Source: Sphingobacterium sp. R2
Lineage (GTDB): Bacteria > Bacteroidota > Bacteroidia > Sphingobacteriales > Sphingobacteriaceae
Direction: 5' to 3'
Assembly: GCF_040760075.1 (NCBI RefSeq)
Contig: NZ_CP142884.1
Span: forward strand, 1,116,001 to 1,180,000
Length of the DNA: 64,000 nucleotides
Shown here in pieces: positions 44,428 to 56,797 of this stretch. The stretch's first letter is position 1. The number at the start of each line of letters is the position of its first letter. A program made the translations under genes and the position numbers. Below the pieces are notes generated by a model, which did not search any database, was not told the origin of the DNA, and worked only from the letters and a program-made list of their open reading frames with translations.

Positions 44428-44814
44428 ATGAAAGAATTCAAGAAATATGCTATTATTCCTGCAACTCCAGAGGAGCTGTATCTCGCATTAACTACTGAAA
44501 TTACGGCTCGTCTTTGGACAGGTGATCTGGTGTCCATAGACGCTACTGTTAATGGCGAATTCTCTCTATGGGACGGAGCTATTACTGGCCGGTTCTTGGA
44601 ACTACAACCTTCGACAAAAATCGTACAGGAATGGTATTTTGGAGAAACAGACACTCCCTCTATCGTTACACTAAAACTGCATGAACATAAAAGAGGAACG
44701 TCCCTAGAAATTAGACAGACAAATATACCCGATGAAGATTTTGAAAACATCTCGGACGGTTGGGAAGATCCTTATATATCCTCATTAATTGATTTTTATA
44801 CGGAGGAAGGGTAA
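44428..44814 (+). CDS. SRPBCC (START/AHSA1-like) domain protein
   Basis: This 128-residue protein is a single START-like domain: an N-terminal strand (FKKYAIIPATPEELYLALTT), the AHSA1 pattern FSLWDGAITGRFLELQPSTKIVQEW, and the C-terminal helix with WEDPYISSLIDFYTEE. These proteins bind hydrophobic ligands or Hsp90-like partners; Bacteroidota carry this short form singly. The partner is unknown. The mRNA is probably leaderless. Confidence 0.88.
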   Translation: MKEFKKYAIIPATPEELYLALTTEITARLWTGDLVSIDATVNGEFSLWDGAITGRFLELQPSTKIVQEWYFGETDTPSIVTLKLHEHKRGTSLEIRQTNIPDEDFENISDGWEDPYISSLIDFYTEEG

Positions 44815-44837
44815 ACTCCTATACCCCACAATATCTT

Positions 44838-44881
44838 TTACTAGATTATTGGCGTTATAAATGACGCCAATAACCTAGTAA
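44838..44881. terminator. long hairpin after the SRPBCC gene
   Basis: An 18-bp inverted repeat with one mismatch (44838-44855 and 44864-44881) with core TTATTGGCGT, 8-base loop, 23 bp after the stop. It probably ends the SRPBCC transcript; it also lies directly after the end of the decayed minus-strand gene. Confidence 0.7.
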
Positions 44882-44882
44882 A

Positions 44883-45599
44883 CTAAATATTCCCCAGCGA
44901 TTTCCGATCCAGCTTTTTTTTTAACCTGACTTCATTGTATCTTTTTATATAATTTAGAAACAATTTGTAGCTATATTTTCGCTCAAGTAAGAATTCCTTT
45001 AAAATTATAGGTTCATCTTTTATTAATGCTGATAATGCTTTTGGCCCTTTTTTTCACATCATGACCTAGAATATCTTCCACAACATCATTCAATTCAATT
45101 CAATTATCTCTCCCGAACAGCGTTTAAGAACACACCAATATTTCGTTGTTGTGAAACCGATAAGAGCCCCGGATGTTCCCGCGTCAACTGCAAAGCTTGA
45201 ACTTTTAAAATGATAAACCATCATTTGACCATCCTGAACCAGTTCAGCAAATTTCAATTCCCCCTGATTTTCCTTTATTTATCCGAAAAACCTGAGGCTT
45301 TGTATTTTTGACCTTTTCCAATCCTTTTCTATATAAGAAGGAGCGAATACGTTGTCTTTGCTTATTTGATAAACACGATAAACCTAGTTTAGAAAAAATT
45401 CCATTTGCTCATCCCCATCACTCCAAATTAATTTTCCATCTTTAACTGAAGAAACTCTTCCGTATAAGCTATCACCATTCATAAAAACAATACAATCCGC
45501 ATACTCCTTTTTCTTTTGACCACACAGTGTTGTGGAAAATATAAGTATGAAAACAGCGGTCATCATTTGGCCCAACCTTAATAATTTATATCTTTTCAT
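44883..45599 (-). pseudogene. decayed gene for an exported protein (two stops, two frameshifts)
   Basis: An open frame from ATG 45599 encodes a signal peptide and a start like MKRYKLLRLGQMMTAVFILI, then KKEYADCIVFMNGDSLYGRV, ending in TAG at 45386-45384. The same frame continues after the stop (VYRVYQISKDNVFAPSYIE), meets TAA at 45281-45279, and continues again (ENQGELKFAELVQDGQMMVYHFK, AVDAGTSGALIGFTTTKYW, ending EIIELN at TGA 45092-45090). A third copy of a 5-bp unit AATTG shifts the frame; removing it restores ELNDVVEDILGHDVKK. A second shift by one base near 45038-45057 leads to ALSALIKDEPIILKEFLLE and the end LKKKLDRKSLGNI, TAG at 44885-44883. The family is unknown to me. Confidence 0.75.
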
Positions 45600-45634
45600 T
45601 ACATAAGTTAGTACCCTCTAATAGACCATTCATT

Positions 45635-45745
45635 TTAATAAGCCACTTTATAAAATGTTACCATTACTTTCTTAGGATCGAATGTTAAACTTTTCCGCCC
45701 ATCCCGAAAACCTTCACAAGATAACTTATATGAACTATTCTTAAC
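45635..45745 (-). pseudogene. short coding remnant next to the rRNA operon
   Basis: A stop-free stretch of 36 codons, VKNSSYKLSCEGF then RDGRKSLTFDPKKVMVTFYK and VAY with a TAA stop at 45637-45635, has no start codon and is preceded by TAG codons in frame. It reads like the C-terminal end of a lost gene. Codon choice looks protein-like, but the stretch is short, so this is a weak call. Confidence 0.3.
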
Positions 45746-45858
45746 CTATCCATTCTAACGTCCCGTAATACAGCCCATTCAACCATCTGCTGCGTTTAAA
45801 TCGGACACGTCCAGAATAAAACGGATACTACAACAGACCAGGCCCTATCCAAACGAAA

Positions 45859-45889
45859 GAAGCCCTTGACTGTTTCCAGCAAGGGCTTC
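45859..45889 (-). terminator. terminator of the rRNA operon
   Basis: The arms GAAGCCCTTG (45859-45868) and CAAGGGCTTC (45880-45889) pair perfectly over 10 bp. On the minus strand it follows the 5S gene by about 12 bp and leads into TTTCGTTT. Confidence 0.82.
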
Positions 45890-45900
45890 CGTGTAAAAAA

Positions 45901-46007
45901 AGGCACCGACCTACTCTCCCACCTGTTACGGCAATACCATCGGCTCTGGCGGGCTTGACTGCTCTGTTCGGAATGGGAAGAGGTAGACACCGCCGATATA
46001 GGCACCT
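45901..46007 (-). rRNA. rrf: 5S ribosomal RNA
   Basis: On the minus strand the stretch begins GGTGCCTATATCGGCGG and ends GTAGGTCGGTGCC, so both ends pair as the 5S helix I. Size (about 107 nt) and place downstream of the 23S gene fit. The ends are estimated within a few bases. Confidence 0.93.
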
Positions 46008-46135
46008 AAAAATCTTTATTGGCTGCTATGGTATGATCAGTTATGAGCATATCCATGCCAATTGACATATATACTGAAAGAGTCACGTTTCTGTACGTTT
46101 CAAAAATTAAAGAGGAAGACAACAGTGTCTGTCTG

Positions 46136-49018
<2,883 letters not shown>

Positions 49019-49248
49019 CACCGGCATAGCCTTTTGCCACTATGCGGCTGCTTTTGATATATATACACCTATGCTACGTAAAGATTCGTTCGGCCTTGAC
49101 CGAGGGTCTCCTCTCTACATCAGACACATACACGTATTGTCTCTATACTGTTGTCTTCTCTTGTAATTTTTTTTCTCTTTCAATATGTCAAAGAACTCTT
49201 TTTCCGGCTTTTTTTATGGAGCATCTGTCGATGTTCCTCCCGGAGATG

Positions 49249-49322
49249 TGGAGAATAACGGATTCGAACCGTTGACCCCCTGCGTGCAAGGCAGGTGCTC
49301 TAGCCAGCTGAGCTAATTCCCC
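49249..49322 (-). tRNA. tRNA-Ala (TGC)
   Basis: 74-nt cloverleaf on the minus strand, 5' GGGGAATTAGCTCAGCTGG, anticodon stem CCTGC/GCAGG with loop CTTGCAC (anticodon TGC), T arm GGTTCGAATCC. Located in the 16S-23S spacer. Confidence 0.97.
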
Positions 49323-49333
49323 TTTAATTTTCG

Positions 49334-49407
49334 TAGTCCCGAGCAGATTTGAACTGCTGACCCCTACATTATCAGTGTAGTGCTCTAACCAACTGAGCTA
49401 CGGGACT
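49334..49407 (-). tRNA. tRNA-Ile (GAT)
   Basis: 74-nt cloverleaf on the minus strand, 5' AGTCCCGTAGCTCAGTTGG, anticodon stem CTACA/TGTAG with loop CTGATAA (anticodon GAT), T arm with GTTCAAATC. It lies 11 bp upstream of tRNA-Ala in transcription order. Confidence 0.97.
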
Positions 49408-49529
49408 AGCTATTTCCTGTTCATCTATCTCTCTCGGTCCTGCTCCCTTAGGGGCGGGCACTTTCTTCTGATGTTTTTCTTCTTTTGCAATCATATGTAA
49501 CGTGACGAGTACCGATCCGCGATACTCTA

Positions 49530-51055
<1,526 letters not shown>

Positions 51056-51300
51056 TGTAAAATGAAGTTTTTGATTCCAACTATTTATAATAATCAGAAT
51101 TCTTTTTTATATCTCTGATCTTGGATCGAATCGAACAATTACTTGAATTTGTTCATGACTTTCGTTTGTCTACTCGTCACGCTTACATGATTGTGTTTTC
51201 TTAAAGAACTTTGTCGCTTCAACTTCCGTATCCGCTTTATTCCGATGGCACCAGGCCGTCTTTATCTTTTTTGTTTTTCCCTCCGTTTCCGTTGGGACTG

Positions 51301-51330
51301 CAAAGGTAGAAATCTTTTTTGAACTTCCAA
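51301..51330 (-). promoter_or_regulatory. rRNA promoter P1
   Basis: On the minus strand TTG (51330-51328), exactly 19 nt, then a perfect TACCTTTG (51308-51301). The -33 box is extended to TTGGAAGTT. A-rich sequence lies upstream, as in an UP-like element. The predicted leader to the 16S 5' end is about 240 nt. Confidence 0.75.
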
Positions 51331-51480
51331 AAACTTTTTGAAGTTTTTTTTTCGCTTTTTTCGATTTCCGCGTTTAAAATAAACCGGGCGGGATTTTAGA
51401 TCCTGCCAGACTTCTCTTAAACCCTTCTTTTTTCAGGGTTCCTTCTCTCGAAGCAACCGTCCCTCCCTTGCGGAGTGGTG

Positions 51481-51512
51481 CAAAGATAGGAAGTTTACAA
51501 ACAAACTTCCAA
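51481..51512 (-). promoter_or_regulatory. rRNA promoter P2 (upstream)
   Basis: On the minus strand TTG (51512-51510), 21 nt, then TATCTTTG (51488-51481). The -33 is again TTGGAAGTT. The spacer holds a palindrome GGAAGTTT-N6-AAACTTCC (51489-51510), which could be an operator. It lies 180 bp upstream of P1. Confidence 0.6.
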
Positions 51513-51717
51513 GCCTTTTGTTCTTATTTATTTCATTTTGGACATAACTCGCTGGAAGGATGGAAGATTATTTTTGGGAATCAGTCTCCCGGAGCGGAAT
51601 TTAAGGGGCAGATGGCCGGTGAAAGGTTCTCCGGGCGGGGAGGCGGGCGGCCAGCAGCTGCGCTATACGACCTTGCTGGAGAAGTCGAAGTATGTGGAAC
51701 ACACGCGCCGGGGCTCA

Positions 51718-51975
51718 TGACCGGTATCTTGCCCAGGTTGCATGCAGCAGGTAGCGCCGAGCTGAATGGCCCGGGAGGACGAAGCCGGTGGAAGGCGCAC
51801 CGCGGCACTCCTGACCGGTATCTTGTGTAGGTTGCATGCCGTTGGCACCGCCGTGTTAGGCCGGCACCGCAGCATTGTAGGAGCAAATTGTATTACGTTC
51901 ACTGGGCACTAAAGCGTGGTCTCGTGATTAGGTTGTATGCCGCAGGCAGCGCCGTGCTAAATGGCCTGCCGAATG
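51718..51975. repeat. three degenerate copies of a GC-rich ~95-101-bp repeat
   Basis: Units A (from 51718), B (from 51812) and C (core from 51930) share a core AGGTTGCATGCCGC and CAGCGCCGTGCT-type block. The core AGGTTG starts at 51735, 51829 and 51930, so the period is 94 then 101 bp. Units A and B also share TGACCGGTATCTTG. Copies A and C agree in GCAGGYAGCGCCGWGCT then AATGGCC. The block is much richer in GC than the neighbouring DNA. The open frames in it are not convincing genes. The GCAGGC/GCCTGC arms in unit C could form a small hairpin. Confidence 0.7.
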
Positions 51976-52021
51976 CGTAATATAGGACGGCCTATCGAAG
52001 GCATCAAAGACGCTACCATGT

Positions 52022-52119
52022 TATAGCTTAGTTTAGGGTTTAGTTAGGGTTTAGTTAGGGTTTGTTTAGGTTTAGTATAGGTCTAACCCATACTAAACCT
52101 AACTTAAGGCTAAGCTATA
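52022..52119. repeat. TTAGGG-rich direct repeats within a 98-bp inverted repeat
   Basis: Outer arms TATAGCTTAG (52022-52031) and CTAAGCTATA (52110-52119) pair perfectly, and inner arms AGGTTTAGTAT (52068-52078) and its complement (52090-52100) pair perfectly over 11 bp. Between the left arms lie two or more copies of TTTAGTTAGGG (about 52040-52061). The whole could fold as a cruciform or a long RNA stem. From here to 52422 the DNA is AT-rich, with no gene seen; a weak hairpin AATAAG/CTTATT occurs at 52351-52367. Confidence 0.65.
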
Positions 52120-52422
52120 GGTATACAAATTCTACATTAAGGAATAAGAGGAGTAGAATCGATAAAGCATTTAGTTGAAACATCGTACCTAACCTTAATG
52201 TGAGCAACCTCTCATCAAGCAAATGTATTATACGGAAATACTATTGGATTACCCATCTGACCATACCAATAATGTATTTATTATAGCGTATAGAATTAAT
52301 CGCTACCTGAATAGCTCTTTTTTCTGTAAATTTGATGTAGGATAATAAATAATAAGGAGGTCTTATTTTTAAGAAATTAAAGATATTAGATACTTTTATT
52401 CGAAATAAAATCATATTGATCC

Positions 52423-53595
52423 ATGATAGATTACGCTCAGCTTTTAAAACAGGTAGAAGAATATGCTGAAAATTATATTACAGAAAATATTTCAGTCTGC
52501 CACTGCTTCCATAATACGATACACACACGTTCCGTTGTGAGTGCGGCGGAGGAAATTTTGCGGTATTACCAATTAGGAGCGGAGGAGCACTTTATTGTTA
52601 TTAGCGCAGCCTACTTTCATGATCTTGGGTATGTTCAATCCGACAATGCCATTGGCCATGAAAAGAGAAGTGTCGAAATTGCCTTGGAATTTCTGAGAGA
52701 AAAAGCTATACCGCAGGGTGTACAGGAAAAAATTAAAGGTTGTATTTTAGCAACTCGAATGCCTCAGGATCCAACAAACCTGCTTGAGCAAATTCTCTGC
52801 GATGCTGACTTATTTCATTTTGGAAGTGATGATTTTGTTACTAGAAATAAACTTATGAAAGCAGAAGCGGAAGCGGTGTTAGGAAAAGAGATTGACAAAG
52901 ATGTATGGCGAGCCGGTACGATAAAACTCCTAATGAGCCATCATTACCATACTGAATATGCACAACAAAAGCTTAATGCCAAAAAGGAGATGAATTTAAA
53001 GGAACTGGAAAAAAAACAAGAGAAATCCATCAAGAAAAACAAAGAAGATAAGAAAGACAAAGAGAAAAGTGGCAAGCCTGAACGCGGAATAGAGACTATG
53101 TTCCGGATTACTTCATCAAACAATCAACGATTAAGTGATATGGCAGACAATAAGGCTAATATTTTATTAACCGTCAATTCTATTATCCTTTCCGTCGTGA
53201 TTGCTGTCTTATTTCGGAAACTAGATGCCAACGAGCACCTTATTATCCCAACAATTATCTTAACAACGGCCGTGGTAGCAACCATGGTCATGGCAATATT
53301 GTCAACAATCCCCAAAATTCCCTCTGGTAAATTCTCAAAAGAGGAAATCGAACAAAAATCAGTCAATCTGCTCTTTTTTGGGAATTTTTACAAGATGAAA
53401 CTCGACGACTACAACGAAGGCATGCAGAAGGTAATGGTCGATTCGGAATTTCTATATGGCATGCTTACCAAGGATGTTTATTCGCAAGGTGTGGTATTAG
53501 GCCGAAAATACAAACTTCTACGATACGCATATGGAGTTTTTATGTTTGGACTTGTGATATCAGTCGTTTCTTTTATCGGAGCCACCCTACTTTAA
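52423..53595 (+). CDS. HD-domain hydrolase fused to a Pycsar-effector-like (PycTM) membrane domain
   Basis: This 390-residue protein joins two parts. Residues 20-175 form an HD phosphohydrolase with metal ligands His34, His66-Asp67 (AAYFHDLGYV) and Asp127/Asp129 (LCDADLFHFG). A Lys/Glu-rich charged linker spans residues 185-220. Residues 225-390 have the PycTM pattern: LSDMADNKANILLTVNSIIL, two close membrane segments (248-265 and 273-296), a helical soluble part and a last membrane segment (370-390). PycTM domains act as membrane effectors in Pycsar anti-phage systems, triggered by cyclic CMP/UMP. No pyrimidine cyclase gene is near. It lies 160 bp upstream of ppk1. Domain assignment is by recognition, not by search. 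Confidence 0.85.
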   Translation: MIDYAQLLKQVEEYAENYITENISVCHCFHNTIHTRSVVSAAEEILRYYQLGAEEHFIVISAAYFHDLGYVQSDNAIGHEKRSVEIALEFLREKAIPQGVQEKIKGCILATRMPQDPTNLLEQILCDADLFHFGSDDFVTRNKLMKAEAEAVLGKEIDKDVWRAGTIKLLMSHHYHTEYAQQKLNAKKEMNLKELEKKQEKSIKKNKEDKKDKEKSGKPERGIETMFRITSSNNQRLSDMADNKANILLTVNSIILSVVIAVLFRKLDANEHLIIPTIILTTAVVATMVMAILSTIPKIPSGKFSKEEIEQKSVNLLFFGNFYKMKLDDYNEGMQKVMVDSEFLYGMLTKDVYSQGVVLGRKYKLLRYAYGVFMFGLVISVVSFIGATLL

Positions 53596-53755
53596 TTTCC
53601 GATAAAGACCGTCTTAGTTCCTCATAATCAAAATTCATGTACTTTCTTTTATTTTATCCAAAAAGTCCAATGAATTCAATCATTAGCTTAAAATAGACCG
53701 ACATCAAGTATCGATGTTTTCCCAAATAGACTGCTATAACAAAAAAAGTATACGG

Positions 53756-55795
53756 ATGATGATGAAAGATCTTTATATAAACAGAGACATTAGCTGGTTG
53801 TCGTTTAATGATAGGGTTCTTGACCAAGCTGGTCGTCAAGAGGTCCCTCTATTGGAAAAACTGCAATTTCTAGCTATTTTTTCATCCAATCTGGATGAAT
53901 TTTATCGCGTTAGAATGCCTGTACTGATGGCTGGAAAAAAAATAATAAAACAAAATCCGCAAGAGCTCATCCCTAACATAGACATCGCTACATATAAAAA
54001 AGCGTCAAAATTCATACACAAACAACAGGAAAAATTCGGGCTCTTACTCACTGATATTATTCAAGAATTAGCGAAAGAAAGTATATTTTTTATTTACAAC
54101 CAAGCTATTCCCGAAGAAATAAAGGGCCTAACTGCACACTATTTTTTCAATACAATTGCTTCCTATCTGCAAATTATCCCGATCGATGATACGTCATTTT
54201 TTCCAGACAATAATCAGCTATACTTCGTCGTTGAGGATGAAAATACAGGAGCAGTAACATTTCTAAATATCCCATCAAACTATATTGGTCGATTTTTTAC
54301 CTGCGAGACCAACAACGGCAAATATGTTGTCCTAATAGATGATATAATCAAAGCATTTCTGCCCATGGCTATACGAAATTTATCATTAAGTTTCTATTCC
54401 TTTAAAATCACAAGAGATGCCGAGTTAAATCTTCAAGACGAATTTGAAGGCGATATTGCACAGAAAATCGAATCGGAGGTCAACAAACGTGATCTTGGCT
54501 ATGCGACGCGCTTTCTCTATCAACCTAATCTACCAGAGCGGCTAATTGAAAGACTTGCAGCCTTATTCGACCTACGGAAAAGTAGCATTGTTGAAGGCGG
54601 AAACTACCACAACTTGAAGGACCTCTTCTCATTCCCAATTAAAATAGAGAACCTTTTGTATCCGAAACAACTACAAATCAATACCGATAACAATTTCGAA
54701 GAATCTATCTTTGATCAAATAGACCGGGAAGATATGTTGATCTGTACTCCCTATGAATCGTTCGACCCCATACTGCGTTTTTTTAACGAGGCTGCGATAG
54801 ATCCAACCGTAGACGAGATTTATACGACTTTATACCGTATAGCAGGCGATTCGCGTATTGCACAAGCATTAGCTACCGCAGCGAAAAATGGAAAACAGGT
54901 CAATGTATTTGTAGAATTGAAAGCGCGCTTTGATGAAGCTAATAATATACATTGGTCTCGACTGATGAAAGAAAACGGCGTAAAAATCACCTACAGTATC
55001 CCAAACTTAAAAGTTCACGCCAAAATAGCACTGGTCAAACGTCAGGCAGGCCGACAAAGTGCTTTACTGGGTACGGGAAATCTAAATGAAAAAACAGCTA
55101 AGGTTTATACAGACTATTTCCTTATCACTTCTCATAAGCTGCTGACCTACGAATTAAATTTGCTATTTGAGTTTCTTCCGGCACGAAGGAAACCCCACAA
55201 CCCAAATGAACTATCATTTGACCATCTACTAGTAGCACAGTTCAACCTCAAGCTTACGTTTTTAGAGCTGATTGACCAAGCCATCCATGCAGCTCAAGCT
55301 GGAGCTCCAGCAACAATAAAAATTAAATTAAACAATCTGGAAGAAGAATCGTTAATCAACAAATTATATGAAGCGAGCAGGGCAGGGGTAAAGCTAGAGT
55401 TGTTGATCAGGGGTATCTGCAGACTAAAACCGCAGGTACCGGGACTAAGTGAAAACATCACCGTGAAAAGGATTGTAGGAAGATATTTAGAACACGGAAG
55501 AATATTTATTTTTCAATATCCGACCCAAACGCTCGTTTATCTCGGCTCATCAGACTGGATGAACCGCAACATTTACCGCCGTATAGAAACTTGCTTTCCG
55601 CTGCTTGATCCGGCATTGGCACGTCAAATACAAGAGATGTTTGATATCCAGTTTTCGGACGACACCGAAGCTACATCACTGAATGACAAGGGGCAAAACC
55701 AAGCGATAGAAACACAGCATAAAAATGTTTCGCAACAGCAAATCCCTGATTATTTAAAAGCTAAAATGGAACAGTGTACCTATTCAATTAGGTAA
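53756..55795 (+). CDS. ppk1: polyphosphate kinase 1
   Basis: Ppk1 makes polyphosphate from ATP. The protein of about 679 residues follows the family plan: N-terminal domain (YINRDISWLSFNDRVLDQA), head domain, and two PLD-like catalytic domains. The autophosphorylated histidine is in NLKVHAKIALVKR and the second one in YLEHGRIFIF; the ATP-site pattern TLYRIAGDSRIAQAL is present, too. I chose ATG 53756 (three ATG codons follow each other at 53756, 53759 and 53762) over 53714 because the family begins at this strand. The C-terminus carries a Gln-rich tail of about 40 residues beyond the usual end. Next genes are an SdiA-regulated-like lipoprotein and a BamA-like barrel. Confidence 0.96.
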   Translation: MMMKDLYINRDISWLSFNDRVLDQAGRQEVPLLEKLQFLAIFSSNLDEFYRVRMPVLMAGKKIIKQNPQELIPNIDIATYKKASKFIHKQQEKFGLLLTDIIQELAKESIFFIYNQAIPEEIKGLTAHYFFNTIASYLQIIPIDDTSFFPDNNQLYFVVEDENTGAVTFLNIPSNYIGRFFTCETNNGKYVVLIDDIIKAFLPMAIRNLSLSFYSFKITRDAELNLQDEFEGDIAQKIESEVNKRDLGYATRFLYQPNLPERLIERLAALFDLRKSSIVEGGNYHNLKDLFSFPIKIENLLYPKQLQINTDNNFEESIFDQIDREDMLICTPYESFDPILRFFNEAAIDPTVDEIYTTLYRIAGDSRIAQALATAAKNGKQVNVFVELKARFDEANNIHWSRLMKENGVKITYSIPNLKVHAKIALVKRQAGRQSALLGTGNLNEKTAKVYTDYFLITSHKLLTYELNLLFEFLPARRKPHNPNELSFDHLLVAQFNLKLTFLELIDQAIHAAQAGAPATIKIKLNNLEEESLINKLYEASRAGVKLELLIRGICRLKPQVPGLSENITVKRIVGRYLEHGRIFIFQYPTQTLVYLGSSDWMNRNIYRRIETCFPLLDPALARQIQEMFDIQFSDDTEATSLNDKGQNQAIETQHKNVSQQQIPDYLKAKMEQCTYSIR

Positions 55796-55901
55796 TTCAT
55801 AATAACATACGTAATTTGAAAGTCCGAGACTAAAAACATGGTATCTAAATTTGTTCTGAAAGGCCCCCGAATGCATCAAATGAAAACATACTAATAGAAA
55901 T

Positions 55902-56795
55902 ATGAAAAAAACCACCCTACATACAACTGCTATCTTAAGTCTATTATCGGCTATTTTACTTGCCTGCAACCCAAATAATACAACCAAAGAAAACAGCAAC
56001 AAACTAGCTTATGTTCAAGCTGAAAAATCACTAAGCATTCCCTACACATTATCTTCGGGCAGCAAGATGAGTTTACCTAACGAATTACTGGAAATATCAG
56101 GGATCACCTTTCTTCCGGGGCAGGATGATGATATTTATGCCATTCAGGATGAACAGGGCTTTCTATATAAGTTTAACCAGCCCACACAAAAAGTCACCTT
56201 CACCCCTTTTGGGAAAGATGGCGACTATGAAGATATCTCGATAAGCAATACACATTTCTTTATCTTAAAGAGTAATGGCAGCATATATTCTTTTCCTATT
56301 GCAGAAAAGGATAATATAAAAAATGTTTTCGAACAGAAGAATTTACTTCCAAAAGGAGAATACGAAGGGCTTTTTATCGATCGCGAAAGTAACCAGGCAT
56401 ATGTATTATGTAAGGAATGCAAGGTCGATAGAAAGCAGCCACAAACCTCTGGATACATCTTTTCAATTGACGAAAACAGTCAATTCCAGCCGAAAGGAGA
56501 ATTTTCAATTCAGCTTGATGAGCTTCGTGCTTTTGATACTAAAATCAAAAAGACCTTTAAACCATCAGCTTTAGCAAAAAAAGCGGATAGTAAAGAGTGG
56601 TACATCTTATCTTCGGTAGACAAAGCTCTTGTTGTGACGGATGAGAATTTTCGTGTAAAATCGCTCTTTCCATTAGACCGGAAGATCTTTCCTCAACCCG
56701 AAGGTATTAACTTTGATTCTAAACTGAATCTTTATGTCAGCAGCGAAGCTGGCAATCAGGATAAAGGGATCATTTATAAATTTGAAAAACAATAG
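55902..56795 (+). CDS. SdiA-regulated-like beta-propeller lipoprotein
   Basis: This 297-residue protein has a signal and lipobox ILLACN (Cys22). The body resembles SdiA-regulated (YjiK) beta-propellers: LPNELLEISGITFLPGQDDDIYAIQDEQGFLYKF, EYEGLFIDRESNQAYVLCKE, and the C-terminal FPQPEGINFDSKLNLYVSSEAGNQ. These proteins have an unknown role; they resemble phytase- or esterase-like propellers. It lies 106 bp after ppk1 and 2 bp before the barrel gene, so the two last genes are coupled. Confidence 0.85.
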   Translation: MKKTTLHTTAILSLLSAILLACNPNNTTKENSNKLAYVQAEKSLSIPYTLSSGSKMSLPNELLEISGITFLPGQDDDIYAIQDEQGFLYKFNQPTQKVTFTPFGKDGDYEDISISNTHFFILKSNGSIYSFPIAEKDNIKNVFEQKNLLPKGEYEGLFIDRESNQAYVLCKECKVDRKQPQTSGYIFSIDENSQFQPKGEFSIQLDELRAFDTKIKKTFKPSALAKKADSKEWYILSSVDKALVVTDENFRVKSLFPLDRKIFPQPEGINFDSKLNLYVSSEAGNQDKGIIYKFEKQ

Positions 56796-56797
56796 GC

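Noticed and set aside
44821..46000. Insertion sequence as the cause of the decayed region
   Set aside because: No transposase text, target duplications or terminal inverted repeats were found; point changes and small indels explain the decay.
45796..46005. 69-codon minus-strand frame overlapping the 5S gene
   Set aside because: It covers the 5S gene and the rRNA terminator and cannot be a real gene.
51468..51902. Open frames of 60-120 codons on both strands in the GC-rich block
   Set aside because: Overlap of frames on both strands follows from high GC and repeats; composition (Arg/Pro/Ala/Cys) is unlike neighbours and there is no start signal.
52030..52075. Telomere-like TTTAGGG repeats
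   Set aside because: Only a few imperfect copies within an inverted repeat in a circular-type bacterial chromosome; no sign of a linear end.
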